Assembly: GCA_942492715.1 (NCBI GenBank) | Contig: CALOFW010000012.1 | Location: 620,001-684,000 of the forward strand | From: Sva-07 sp942492715 | Lineage (GTDB): Bacteria > Actinomycetota > Acidimicrobiia > Acidimicrobiales > Ilumatobacteraceae | Reading direction: 5' to 3' | DNA length: 64,000 nt | In this document: positions 42,455-51,369 of the stretch, in pieces | Layout: each line of letters begins with the position of its first letter | Numbering within the stretch: the stretch's first letter is position 1 | Notes under the pieces: model-generated | What the model saw: only the letters and a program-made list of their open reading frames with translations | What the model was told of the DNA's origin: nothing | Database searches by the model: none | Made by a program: the position numbers and the translations under genes

Positions 42455-43063
42455 TCACAGGTGCTCGAGAAAGAGCTGGTGCAACCGAGCATCGTCGGTG
42501 AGTTCGGGATGGAACGCCGCCACCGTACAAGGTCCGCTGCGAACCAGAACAGGCACACCGTCGTGCCTGGCCAGTACCTCGACCCCATCGCCCACCCGCT
42601 CGACCAACGGCGCACGGATGAACACGGCGTGGAACGGCGTCTCGAGCCCCTCGACCTCCAGATCGGCCTCGAAGCTGTCGAGCTGGCGCCCGTAGCCGTT
42701 GCGACGCACGGTCAGGTCGATCACGTCGAACCCCCGCTGGTCGGAACGGGCATCGAGGACGTCGGTCGCACAGAGGATCATCCCCGCACACGTCCCGAAC
42801 ACCGGCATGCCGTCGCCGAGACGGCCCTTGAGGTGATCGAACAGCCCGCTCGTGGTCAACAGCCTCGACATCGTGGTGCTCTCCCCGCCCGGCAGGACGA
42901 GCGCATCGACGGTTTCGAGTTCGCGCGGCGTACGGATCAGTGGCGCTCGGACACCGAGGTGGTGCAGACGTTGCTGGTGCACCTCGAACGCGCCCTGGAG
43001 CGCGAGGACGCCGACGATCGGCCCGATTCCGTGCGGGTTCGGTTCACCAGCCCCGATCGGCAT
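42455..43063 (-). CDS. pdxT: Pyridoxal 5'-phosphate synthase glutaminase subunit
   Basis: The 202-residue class I glutaminase feeds ammonia to PdxS. It has VLALQGAFEVHQ, the GGESTTMSRLL loop, nucleophile Cys in GTCAGMIL and the His-Glu pair in FHPEL. The start at 43063 overlaps pdxS by 20 bases and adds a short N-terminal extension (MPIGAGEPN) before the core. Confidence 0.94.
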   Translation of the reverse strand: MPIGAGEPNPHGIGPIVGVLALQGAFEVHQQRLHHLGVRAPLIRTPRELETVDALVLPGGESTTMSRLLTTSGLFDHLKGRLGDGMPVFGTCAGMILCATDVLDARSDQRGFDVIDLTVRRNGYGRQLDSFEADLEVEGLETPFHAVFIRAPLVERVGDGVEVLARHDGVPVLVRSGPCTVAAFHPELTDDARLHQLFLEHL

Positions 43064-43931
43064 ATCGCTGATTGACCTCGTCCATCTCGATGCCGGTCAT
43101 CGGGGCACCGAGCCCGCGGCTGACCTTCGCCAGGATGTCGGGGTCGTTGAAGTGTGTCGTCGCCTCGACGATCGCCTTGGCGCGCGGCGACGGATCCTCG
43201 GACTTGAAGATGCCCGAACCGACGAACACCGCCTCGGCGCCGAGCTGCATCGCCAGAGCGGCGTCGGCCGGCGTCGCGAGCCCGCCGGCGCAGAACAGCG
43301 GCACCTGGAGCTTGCCGGTCTCGGCGATCTCCTGGACGAGCGGCAGCGGGGCTTGAAGGCGCTTCGCCCACTCGAACAACTCGGCCTGGTCGGCCTGGGT
43401 GATCTTCTTGATGTCGCCGATGATCGAGCGCAGGTGACGGACCGCTTCGACGACGTTGCCGGTGCCGGCCTCGCCCTTGGAGCGGATCATCGCGGCACCT
43501 TCGGAGATGCGCCGGAGCGCCTCGCCGAGGTTCGTTGCGCCGCAGACGAACGGCACGTCGAAGGCGAACTTGTCGATGTGGTGCGCCTCGTCGGCGGGCG
43601 TGAGCACCTCGGACTCGTCGATGAAGTCGACGCCCAGCGCTTGCAGGATCTGCGCCTCGACGAAATGGCCGATGCGCACCTTTGCCATCACGGGGATCGA
43701 CACGGCGGCCTTGATGCCCTCGATCATCTCGGGATCGCTCATCCGGGCGACACCACCGTCGCGACGGATGTCAGCAGGCACGCGCTCGAGCGCCATCACG
43801 GCAACCGCGCCGGCGTCCTCGGCCACCTTGGCCTGGCCGGGAGTGACGACGTCCATGATGACGCCGCCCTTCATCATCTCCGCGAGTCCCCGCTTCACGG
43901 GGAAGGTTCCGGTGCTGCGACTCGATGTCAT
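43044..43931 (-). CDS. pdxS: Pyridoxal 5'-phosphate synthase subunit PdxS
   Basis: The 295-residue TIM-barrel synthase makes PLP from ribose 5-phosphate, glyceraldehyde 3-phosphate and ammonia. It has the start KRGLAEMMKGGVIMDVV, the Lys in VMAKVRIGHF and the late VFVGSGIFKSEDP. ATG 43931 is favoured over GTG 43937 because TACGCT ends 6 bases before it. pdxS-pdxT-yebC matches the M. tuberculosis order, without the thioesterase gene found there between pdxS and pdxT. Confidence 0.94.
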   Translation of the reverse strand: MTSSRSTGTFPVKRGLAEMMKGGVIMDVVTPGQAKVAEDAGAVAVMALERVPADIRRDGGVARMSDPEMIEGIKAAVSIPVMAKVRIGHFVEAQILQALGVDFIDESEVLTPADEAHHIDKFAFDVPFVCGATNLGEALRRISEGAAMIRSKGEAGTGNVVEAVRHLRSIIGDIKKITQADQAELFEWAKRLQAPLPLVQEIAETGKLQVPLFCAGGLATPADAALAMQLGAEAVFVGSGIFKSEDPSPRAKAIVEATTHFNDPDILAKVSRGLGAPMTGIEMDEVNQRYADRGW

Positions 43932-43937
43932 CTCCAC

Positions 43938-43943
43938 AGCGTA
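43938..43943 (-). promoter_or_regulatory. Candidate -10 of pdxST (leaderless type)
   Basis: TACGCT on the minus strand is followed by 6 bases and ATG 43931. It lies in the short gap after the DUF3048 gene. Confidence 0.42.
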
Positions 43944-43974
43944 CTTTCGTCGCGGCAGATCACGCAGTGGAGGT

Positions 43975-45078
43975 TCACGGTGACGGAGGTGTGGGCGGCA
44001 GCACTTCGACCCCGCCGGCCGCGACGTCGGCGATGTCGGCGAGTTCGATCCACGTGTTGCCCGGCTGCAGCTTCATCGGCGTGCCTTCCGGGGTGAAGAA
44101 CTCGATGGCGAAGAGGCTGAACTCACGCTTCCACGTGCCTTCGCGCACCTGACCGTCGGTGAACACCCAGATCGGACCCTCACCGATCGTCTGCGCCTCG
44201 GGGCTCCGCGAGTCGGCGGCGCTGCGGCCGTAGTCGACGCCCATGATCACCACGTTGGTCGCCCCGATCCGCCCGAAGAGCTTGTCCTCGTGGGGCCGAC
44301 CGCGCTGCGAACGGTCGAACTTCATCGTCTCGGCGTTCCACGTCCATTCGATGTTCTCGCTGCCGACGCGCACCTTCACACCGGCGGTCGGTGCGCCGTC
44401 GACGGCCTCGCCTTCGTCGAGGTACTGGTACTGCTGCAGCGGCGGGCCCGGCTGGTCGGGTGGGGTCTGGAGCCAGATGTTGTCGGTGCTCGTGTACAGG
44501 TTGTGCGGAGCGCGTCCCGGCCCGCGGTAGTACCCGCCGGCCACGTTCGGACCCATGTTGATCAGTTGCGATCCGTTGATCAGCCGGGTCACGTTGGGGT
44601 TGCCACCGCTCCAGACGAACAACGGCGAGTTGAACGACGTGAACAGGTCGATGTCCTGCGTACGGCCCGAGCGAATCGGGCCGATCGGGTCGGAGCTCAG
44701 CGAATGGAAGACGGCGGCGAAGCGCGTCGTGCGGCCTTCGACGACCTCCTCGAACACGATGTCGGCGACCGCGAGGCCACTGTGGTTGGGCACCGCAGCG
44801 GCATTGTTGTCGATCTTGGCGACGAGCGCCGCTCGCTGAAGGATCTCGTCCTCGCTCTCGAGCGGTTCGCCCGTGAGGGGCTGACGGATCGTCGGCGGCA
44901 GCGTCGTCGACGTGGTCGACGTCGACGACGTGCTCGTGGTCGTGGTCGCCTTCACGGTGGTGGACGTCGTGGAGGTCGAACTGGTCGCGGGGGCGGTGTC
45001 GTCGCCACCCCCACCGCCGCAGGCGGCTGCCACGAGCGCAAGGGCGGTGAGTGCAACGAACGGGCGGAGGCGTTTCAT
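43975..45078 (-). CDS. DUF3048 domain lipoprotein
   Basis: The 367-residue protein has a lipoprotein signal (MKRLRPFVALTALALVAAAC, lipobox Cys20), a Gly/Ser/Thr linker of about 45 residues (repeated TSSTSTT units) and a DUF3048/YerB-type extracellular domain (PIGPIRSGRTQDIDLF, FVWSGGNPNV, VIMGVDYGRSAAD). The function of the family is not established. The ATG overlaps the htpX stop by one base (TGATG). Confidence 0.86.
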   Translation of the reverse strand: MKRLRPFVALTALALVAAACGGGGGDDTAPATSSTSTTSTTVKATTTTSTSSTSTTSTTLPPTIRQPLTGEPLESEDEILQRAALVAKIDNNAAAVPNHSGLAVADIVFEEVVEGRTTRFAAVFHSLSSDPIGPIRSGRTQDIDLFTSFNSPLFVWSGGNPNVTRLINGSQLINMGPNVAGGYYRGPGRAPHNLYTSTDNIWLQTPPDQPGPPLQQYQYLDEGEAVDGAPTAGVKVRVGSENIEWTWNAETMKFDRSQRGRPHEDKLFGRIGATNVVIMGVDYGRSAADSRSPEAQTIGEGPIWVFTDGQVREGTWKREFSLFAIEFFTPEGTPMKLQPGNTWIELADIADVAAGGVEVLPPTPPSP

Positions 45079-45983
45079 CAGAGTTCTCTCAGGAGGGCGA
45101 TTCGCTCGTCGAGCGGGGGGTGGGTGTCGAACATTCGGTGGACGCCGCCCAACTTGCCGTCGTCGCCGACGCCACTCATGGGCTGCTCGATCCACAAGTG
45201 TGCCGTAGCGGTCGACGCCGAATGTGTCACCGTCGTGTCGGCCTTCAACTTCTCGAGAGCGGAGATCAATCCGGGCGGGTACCGCGTGAGTTGGCAGGCG
45301 CTCACATCGGCGAGTGTTTCGCGTCGTCGTGAGATCGTGGCCTGCATGAGCCTGGCCACGATCGGCGCGATGATGAGCATGGCGAGCCCGATCCAGGCGA
45401 GCGGGTTGTTGCCGTTGCCGCGGTCGCCGTTGCGGGGCACGCGACCGCCGTTCCACCACATCGTGCGGATCGCCAGGTCGGTCATCAGTGCGACGGCTCC
45501 CACCATCGTGACCGCCAGGGTCGACACCAGGATGTCGTAGTTGCGGATGTGGCTCAATTCGTGGGCGATCACACCTTCGAGTTCGACCCGGTTCATCTTC
45601 TCGAGCAACCCGGTGGTCACGGCGATCGCTGCGTGGTTCGGGTTCCGGCCGGTGGCGAACGCGTTCGGGGCCGGGTCATCGATGATGTAGACCCCGGGCT
45701 TCGGGAGCCCACCCGCGATGCAGAGGCCCTCGACGAGGTTGTGGAGTCGCTGGTACTGCTCGGGCGGCGCGGGACGGGCCCGGCTCACCGACAGTGCGAT
45801 CTTGTCGGCCTTCCAGTAGGAGGCGAACGCGATGCTCGCACTGATCACGAGTGCCGCCACCGTGAACGCGAGGCCGTTGCCGACGACCGCGCCGATGGCG
45901 AAACCCACGAGCCCCACGACGAGGACGAACACGGTGATCAGGGCCGCGCTTCGCCGCTTGTTCGATCGAATGAGTTCGAACAT
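45078..45983 (-). CDS. htpX: HtpX-like membrane zinc protease
   Basis: The 301-residue M48 metalloprotease has two N-terminal TM segments, the zinc site HELSH in EGVIAHELSHIRNYD and the third ligand region RRRETLADVSACQL, with two more TM segments between. It takes part in membrane-protein quality control. lemA directly upstream is a common partner in bacteria. Confidence 0.92.
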   Translation of the reverse strand: MFELIRSNKRRSAALITVFVLVVGLVGFAIGAVVGNGLAFTVAALVISASIAFASYWKADKIALSVSRARPAPPEQYQRLHNLVEGLCIAGGLPKPGVYIIDDPAPNAFATGRNPNHAAIAVTTGLLEKMNRVELEGVIAHELSHIRNYDILVSTLAVTMVGAVALMTDLAIRTMWWNGGRVPRNGDRGNGNNPLAWIGLAMLIIAPIVARLMQATISRRRETLADVSACQLTRYPPGLISALEKLKADTTVTHSASTATAHLWIEQPMSGVGDDGKLGGVHRMFDTHPPLDERIALLREL

Positions 45984-45992
45984 GAGGTGGCG

Positions 45993-46547
45993 TCAGAACT
46001 CGACGGTCGGAACGGTGCGAGCCTGCTCGTCGGCCTCGAAGTAGTCGCGTGCCTCGAAGTTGAACATCTTGGCGATGACCACCGTGGGGAACGACTCGAG
46101 CTTGTTGTCGTAGGTGAGCACGCTGTCGTTGTAGAACTGGCGGGCGTAGGCGACGCGCCCCTCGGTGGCGGTCAGCTCCTCCTGCAGAGCGAGGAAGTTC
46201 TGGTTGGCCTTGAGGTCGGGGTAGGCCTCGCTCAGGGCGAAGAGCTGGCGAAGGGCCCCGGTGAGCACGCCGTCGGCGGCGGCCTGCGCCTTCGGGGTGT
46301 CGGGAGCGGCGATGGCGGCGTTGCGGGCTTCGACGACGGCAGCGAGCGTTTCGCGCTCGTGGGCGGCGTAGCCCTTGACGGTTTCGACGAGGTTCGGGAT
46401 GAGGTCGATGCGACGCTTCAGTTGGACGTCGATCTGCGACCAGGCGTTCTCGACCTGGTTGCGGGATCTGACGAGTCCGTTGTACAACGCGATCACGACC
46501 AGCACCAGGACCACCACGACGATGATCACGATGATGACGGGGAGCAT
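45993..46547 (-). CDS. lemA: LemA family protein
   Basis: The 184-residue protein has one N-terminal TM segment (VIIVIIVVVVLVLVVIALYNGLV region) and the helical LemA domain (RNQVENAWSQIDVQLKRR, DLIPNLVETVKGYA, ARQFYNDSVLTYDNK). Its exact role is unknown; lemA often neighbours htpX. The ATG is 7 bases after TACACT, so lemA-htpX-DUF3048 appears to be one transcription unit. Confidence 0.92.
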   Translation of the reverse strand: MLPVIIVIIVVVVLVLVVIALYNGLVRSRNQVENAWSQIDVQLKRRIDLIPNLVETVKGYAAHERETLAAVVEARNAAIAAPDTPKAQAAADGVLTGALRQLFALSEAYPDLKANQNFLALQEELTATEGRVAYARQFYNDSVLTYDNKLESFPTVVIAKMFNFEARDYFEADEQARTVPTVEF

Positions 46548-46554
46548 TCGACGC

Positions 46555-46560
46555 AGTGTA
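46555..46560 (-). promoter_or_regulatory. Candidate -10 of lemA-htpX (leaderless type)
   Basis: TACACT on the minus strand is followed by 7 bases and the lemA ATG at 46547. Confidence 0.45.
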
Positions 46561-46579
46561 CGGCGCTGCCGAGGATCAG

Positions 46580-47686
46580 TCAGCGATGGCTCGAAGCGAC
46601 AGCTCGGGCTCCGAGGATCTCGGTGTAGATCTCGAGGTAGCGATCGGCGAGCGCGGTCATCGCGAACCCCTCGGCACGTTCGTTGCCGGCCGCTCTCAGC
46701 CGATCCGACAGCGCATGGTCGCCGATCACCCGGGCGAGCGCAGCGCCGAGCGCGTCCGTGTCACCCGGCTCCACCAGCAGCGAGTCGACACCATCGGTGG
46801 CGACGTTGCGGTAGCCGTCGAGCGAACTCGCCACCACGGCGGTGCCGGCGGCCATGGCCTCGATCAACACCACACCGAACGACTCGCCGTGCAACGACGG
46901 GGCACAGAAGACATCGGCGGCGCGCAGGCGGGCGAACTTCTCCTCGTCGGTGACACGGCCGAGCCACTGGAACCGGCGGTCGCCCGCGGTGCGCGCGGTG
47001 AGATCGGCCGTGTCGGGCCCGTCGCTGCCGATCCACACCGTCACCGCGAGATCTCTCGACTGCACGGCCTCGACCAGCTCACGCAAGCCCTTGCGCTCCT
47101 CGTGGCGGCCGCAGAAGAACACGACCGGCTCGCGTCCGGCGGGTCTCGGCCACGGCGTCACCGCTCGGATCTCGTCGAGTTCGACGCCGTTGAACAACAC
47201 GTCGTAGTGGCCCCCGAGGTGCCCCTGCACCAGGGCCAGCGCATCCTTCGACACCACGACCTTGCGGTCGATGCGCCTGATCAGCCGGGTGAGCGCAGGC
47301 TGCAGGATCCGGTAGCTCGCCGAGGTGCCGGCGGCGTGGAACGTCCCGACCGTGGGCGCCCGGTGCACCATCAGCGCCGTCGAGGTCGGCCCCGGCGCCA
47401 ACGGTTCGTGGAGATGGATGACGTCGAACCGCTCATCGTTCAGCACCCGCAACGTGCGCAACGCCGCCGACGGATCGGGGGCGATCGGCGCGACCGAGCC
47501 GTTCGCCGACAGCGGCAGCGAGTCGCCCAGCGGCGTGATGAAGCTCTCCGGCGGCGGCCCGTCACAGGGTCCGAGCACGCGGGCCTCGTGGCCTCGCCGA
47601 CGCATCTCGCGTGCCAGCCCGAGCACCTGGGCCTGGACCCCGCCCGGCACGGTGAGGCTGTAGGGGCTGACGACGGCAATCCTCAT
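46580..47686 (-). CDS. pimA: Phosphatidyl-myo-inositol mannosyltransferase
   Basis: The 368-residue GT4 enzyme starts PIM synthesis by adding mannose from GDP-mannose to phosphatidylinositol at the inner membrane face. It has MRIAVVSPYSLTVPGGVQAQV (GGVQ loop), HEPLAPGPTSTAL, FCGRHEERKGL and the E-x7-E motif in HGESFGVVLIEAMAAG. The neighbours pgsA and the acyltransferase support PimA over another mannosyltransferase. It lies 37 bases after the GGDEF/EAL gene. Confidence 0.9.
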   Translation of the reverse strand: MRIAVVSPYSLTVPGGVQAQVLGLAREMRRRGHEARVLGPCDGPPPESFITPLGDSLPLSANGSVAPIAPDPSAALRTLRVLNDERFDVIHLHEPLAPGPTSTALMVHRAPTVGTFHAAGTSASYRILQPALTRLIRRIDRKVVVSKDALALVQGHLGGHYDVLFNGVELDEIRAVTPWPRPAGREPVVFFCGRHEERKGLRELVEAVQSRDLAVTVWIGSDGPDTADLTARTAGDRRFQWLGRVTDEEKFARLRAADVFCAPSLHGESFGVVLIEAMAAGTAVVASSLDGYRNVATDGVDSLLVEPGDTDALGAALARVIGDHALSDRLRAAGNERAEGFAMTALADRYLEIYTEILGARAVASSHR

Positions 47687-47723
47687 CGACCGGATCCCGA
47701 TCGACCGGGGCCGGCGCGACCGG

Positions 47724-50354
47724 TCACACGACCCCGAAACGGCGCTCGAGTTCGTCGGCCTCCAGCGGCTCCGACAACAGGTACCCCTGCCCGAGGTCGC
47801 ATCCGAGCGCCTGGAGCGCACGCAACTGCGCGGGACGCTCGATGCCCTCGGCGACGCTCAGCATGTCGAGCCCTGCGGTCAGCTGGAGAATCATCCTGGC
47901 CAACGTCGCCTCGCTGGGATCGTCGCCGAGTTCCTGGATGAACTGTCGATCGATCTTGACGATGTCGACCGGAAACCGCTGCAGGTACGACAGCGAGCAG
48001 TATCCGGTACCGAAGTCATCGATTGCAATGCGTACACCAAGTGAACGCAGTTCGGCAAGGTACCCGGACGCCGACTCGATCTCTTCCACGAGCATCGTCT
48101 CGGTGATCTCGAGCGTCACGCAACGCGGATCGATCGCGTGTCGGATCAGCGATGCCCGTACCTGCTCCACGAATTCCGGTGACCTGATCTGGCTGGCCGA
48201 CACGTTGATGCTGATCTGTTGCGGGCCGCGGGCCTGCCATCGGGCCGCCGCGCGCAAGCTCTCGTCGATCACCCATTTGCCGATCGGCACGATCAATCCG
48301 GCTCGCTCGGCGATCGGGATGAATTCGGAGGGCGACACCTGGCCACGGAGAGGATGCTCCCACCGCAACAGCGACTCGGCGCCGACGACGCGACGCGTAC
48401 GGAGGTCGACCACCGGCTGGTACACGAGACGCAGTTGATCCCGGTCGATCGCGTTCGCCAGGTCGCTTCGGAACTCGAGATGACGGGAGGCACTCAGGCG
48501 CATCGCCGGATCGAAGATCTTGATCTGGCTCTTGCCGGCGCGCTTCGCCTCGTACATGGCGATGTCGGCGTCGCGGAGCAGCCCCGCGGTGGTCATCCCC
48601 GGTGTCGACACCGCCACGCCGACGCTGGCGAGCACCGTCAGGTCGTATCCGGCGAGGGCGACGGGCTCGTGGAGGTCGGCGAGCAGTTGCTCGGCGACCT
48701 CGAGCGCTCGGTCGACTCCCCCACGATCCTCCAGGAGCAGGGCGAACTCGTCGCCGCCGAGCCGAGCCGGCGTGTCGCCCGGGCCCGACACCCGTCGGAT
48801 GCGATCCGCGATCGCACGGAGCATCTGGTCGCCGACACCGTGGCCGAGTGCGTCGTTGACCGACTTGAAGTCATCGAGATCGACGAACAGTACGACGACA
48901 GGGTCTGCGTCGGGTCTGGCGACCCGGAGCGCGTGATCCATCCGGTCGAGGAACAGCGCCCGGTTGGCCAGGCCGGTCAGTTCGTCGTGGAAGGCTCGAT
49001 GGCTCAGCTGTCGTTCGAGATTGCGCTGCTCGGTGACGTCCCGGAACGTCGCGACGACCCCGTCGACGGCATCGCCGCCGAGCAGGTTGGCGATCGTCGC
49101 CTCCATCCGACGACGCTCGCCGTCGACGCGCACCAGGCTCGCCTCGAACTTGACCATGTTGCCGTGGCCCACCGCGACCGAACGCCGCAGTTCACTCGCG
49201 GTCGGATTCCGGTCCTCGCTCGAGATGAGATCGATCATCGACCTCCCGGTCCAGTCGTTCGGGCGGTGCCCGAGGGTGCTCGCCAGGCCGGGGCTCGCGT
49301 AGCGAATGATGCCATTCGCGTCGAGCAGCAGGACGACATCGCTCGAATGCTCGACCATCGCGGCGAGCCGGTCCTGGCCCCGGCGTTCGGTGAGCACCTG
49401 AACGGTGGCGACCAGCCGCCACATCCGTGTCAACGCCAGCACGACGACCACGACGGAGCAGATCGCCGCCAAGGTGCGTGTCGTCGCCGTGCCGAGGCCG
49501 GTGACCAACAGCGTGATCAGCACGGTCAGCGGTGTCAGCGCAGCAACGCTCAGCCACACCACCCTGCCGAACCCGAACACGTTGGTCACCTCCACCACGC
49601 GGTTCGCCCGCTTCATGGTGGGGTCGAGGGCGGCGGCCCCGACCAGCAGCGGCGCAGGGACCAGCAGCGAGGCGACGAAGCCTCCGGGCCCGTAACTCTC
49701 GCGGAGTTCACTGACGCTCCGGAGCACGTCGGCGATCAGCAGCATCGACACGCCGATCATCAGCAGGGTCGGCGCCGGAGCACGGAAGCGGGTGGGAATC
49801 GCCAGGCGAACCGACAGCGCGACGGCCACGGCCCCGAGCATCGGTACGAGCACGGCCCAGATGCGATCGCCGACGGCGAGGTCCCCATCGGTCAGGTACG
49901 GCTCGACGACCGCCAACCACACGCCGAGACCGACGGCGATGCCCACGATCGCTATCTCGACCCCCGCAAGTCCTTCGGACTCGTCTCCACTGTCGCCCGC
50001 GAGCATCCACAGCCCGAGCACGAGCGCGAGCGCCGACACGAGATGAAAGGCGTCGCTCGCGGAGACGAACGTCTCCTGCTCGCCGAAGTACAGCCCGGCC
50101 CACACCACATTGGCGCCCGCCAGCAGGCCCATCGACAACGCGATCAGCCACCATGGCAGGGTGCGCGTCGGCTGGAACGACGCGATACCGACCATGATCG
50201 CACCGACAGCGATCGCCGGCGAGACGACCCGGATCACCTCGAGCGCAGGGCCGGCAGGCATGACGAGGTAGACGACCGTCAGCACGGCCGCCAAGACGAC
50301 GACAGCGCGCGAGCGCGCTGACATCGAGAAATTCGTCACGAGTTCGATGCTCAC
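47724..50354 (-). CDS. Membrane PAS-GGDEF-EAL protein (c-di-GMP turnover)
   Basis: The 876-residue protein has about nine N-terminal TM segments (to about residue 320), a PAS domain (about 330-440), a GGDEF domain with an intact RLGGDEF (533-537) and an EAL-type domain. EAL itself reads ESL (Glu660), but the other catalytic segments (NVSAS, EITETM, IDDFGTGYCSL, VKIDRQFI, AEGIE, LGQGYL) are kept, so phosphodiesterase activity is plausible. It could both make and destroy c-di-GMP. It is inserted between pimA and the PIM acyltransferase gene, a place where M. tuberculosis has none. Confidence 0.9.
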   Translation of the reverse strand: MSIELVTNFSMSARSRAVVVLAAVLTVVYLVMPAGPALEVIRVVSPAIAVGAIMVGIASFQPTRTLPWWLIALSMGLLAGANVVWAGLYFGEQETFVSASDAFHLVSALALVLGLWMLAGDSGDESEGLAGVEIAIVGIAVGLGVWLAVVEPYLTDGDLAVGDRIWAVLVPMLGAVAVALSVRLAIPTRFRAPAPTLLMIGVSMLLIADVLRSVSELRESYGPGGFVASLLVPAPLLVGAAALDPTMKRANRVVEVTNVFGFGRVVWLSVAALTPLTVLITLLVTGLGTATTRTLAAICSVVVVVLALTRMWRLVATVQVLTERRGQDRLAAMVEHSSDVVLLLDANGIIRYASPGLASTLGHRPNDWTGRSMIDLISSEDRNPTASELRRSVAVGHGNMVKFEASLVRVDGERRRMEATIANLLGGDAVDGVVATFRDVTEQRNLERQLSHRAFHDELTGLANRALFLDRMDHALRVARPDADPVVVLFVDLDDFKSVNDALGHGVGDQMLRAIADRIRRVSGPGDTPARLGGDEFALLLEDRGGVDRALEVAEQLLADLHEPVALAGYDLTVLASVGVAVSTPGMTTAGLLRDADIAMYEAKRAGKSQIKIFDPAMRLSASRHLEFRSDLANAIDRDQLRLVYQPVVDLRTRRVVGAESLLRWEHPLRGQVSPSEFIPIAERAGLIVPIGKWVIDESLRAAARWQARGPQQISINVSASQIRSPEFVEQVRASLIRHAIDPRCVTLEITETMLVEEIESASGYLAELRSLGVRIAIDDFGTGYCSLSYLQRFPVDIVKIDRQFIQELGDDPSEATLARMILQLTAGLDMLSVAEGIERPAQLRALQALGCDLGQGYLLSEPLEADELERRFGVV

Positions 50355-50439
50355 TCTTCGGCAGTTGGGACGGCCGTCTTGACGACCATGTCGGCTTCGA
50401 CGGCCGGCCGAAGGGGCCCGGAACTCCGATTCGCGGCCG

Positions 50440-51366
50440 TCAGCGCCGGTAGCCGGGATCGCTCGGCCAGTTCGGCTGGAACATGTGCCACTGCGATGGC
50501 GCTCGCCGGATCAGGATCTCGAGATCGTGGGCGAGCGTCTGTGTGATCCGGTGGACGTCACCGCGCAGACGCTTCTCCCTGCGCTCCGCCTCCAGCGCTG
50601 GGCGCACCCAGGCGTGGTGACCGTCGACGCGTCCGGTGAAGTACACGGCGGTTGGCAGGATCGGCGCCCCGGTCCGCAAGGCGAGCGTGGCAGGTCCGGC
50701 CGGCATCGTGGTGCGCTCTCCGAAGAACTCGACCTCGGGGCCGCCCCCCTGGAGGTCACGATCGGCCAACAGGCACACGACATGGTTGTCGTTGAGGGCT
50801 CGCATCACCGTGGTGCCGGCGCCGGGACCGAGCGGGACCACGTTCATCCCGAGCGCCGAGCGGAGGTCGACGAACCACTCGAAGAGCTCCGGCGGGTCGA
50901 TCTGCTCGACGACCACCGTGATCTGATGGCCTTGCTCGGCGATCCAGCGACCCGCCCACTCCCATCCCCCGAGATGGGGCAGCACGAGGATCACACCGTT
51001 GCCTGCCGCGAGCCCGTCGACGATGTTGTCGTACCCGTCGACGTCGAAGCCCCGCTCGACCGTGGCGGCGGAGAGGTTGGGCAGGCGGAAACTCTCGAGC
51101 CAGTAGTGGGCATAGGAGTCGAACGCCTCCTGGACGGCCCGCCGCAGGCGCAGCCCGCTGAGCGTCGGATCGACCCGCTGGAGGTGACGGGCGATCATCG
51201 CCCGACGCTCGCGACTGGCGAAGGTGGCCCCGAGCCCGAACGGCGTCGTCAACCCCGCGGCGACCCGCGCGGGCATCAGTTGGGCCGCGGCGGCGCCGAA
51301 CCGGTACGACGACGTGGTCGCCATGTCCGTGAGCCGGCGCGGATCGGTGAACTTTCGCGACGGCAC
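50440..51366 (-). CDS. PIM acyltransferase (PatA-like, lauroyl-acyltransferase family)
   Basis: The 308-residue protein belongs to the LpxL/HtrB-type acyltransferases, with the catalytic HLGGWEW (H-x4-E pattern), LLADRDLQGGG and FFGERTTMPAGPATLA. In mycobacteria the gene at this place (Rv2611c) acylates a mannose of PIM. The GTG start is 3 bases after the pgsA stop. An N-terminal amphipathic stretch suggests inner-membrane association. Confidence 0.87.
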   Translation of the reverse strand: MPSRKFTDPRRLTDMATTSSYRFGAAAAQLMPARVAAGLTTPFGLGATFASRERRAMIARHLQRVDPTLSGLRLRRAVQEAFDSYAHYWLESFRLPNLSAATVERGFDVDGYDNIVDGLAAGNGVILVLPHLGGWEWAGRWIAEQGHQITVVVEQIDPPELFEWFVDLRSALGMNVVPLGPGAGTTVMRALNDNHVVCLLADRDLQGGGPEVEFFGERTTMPAGPATLALRTGAPILPTAVYFTGRVDGHHAWVRPALEAERREKRLRGDVHRITQTLAHDLEILIRRAPSQWHMFQPNWPSDPGYRR

Positions 51367-51369
51367 GTG

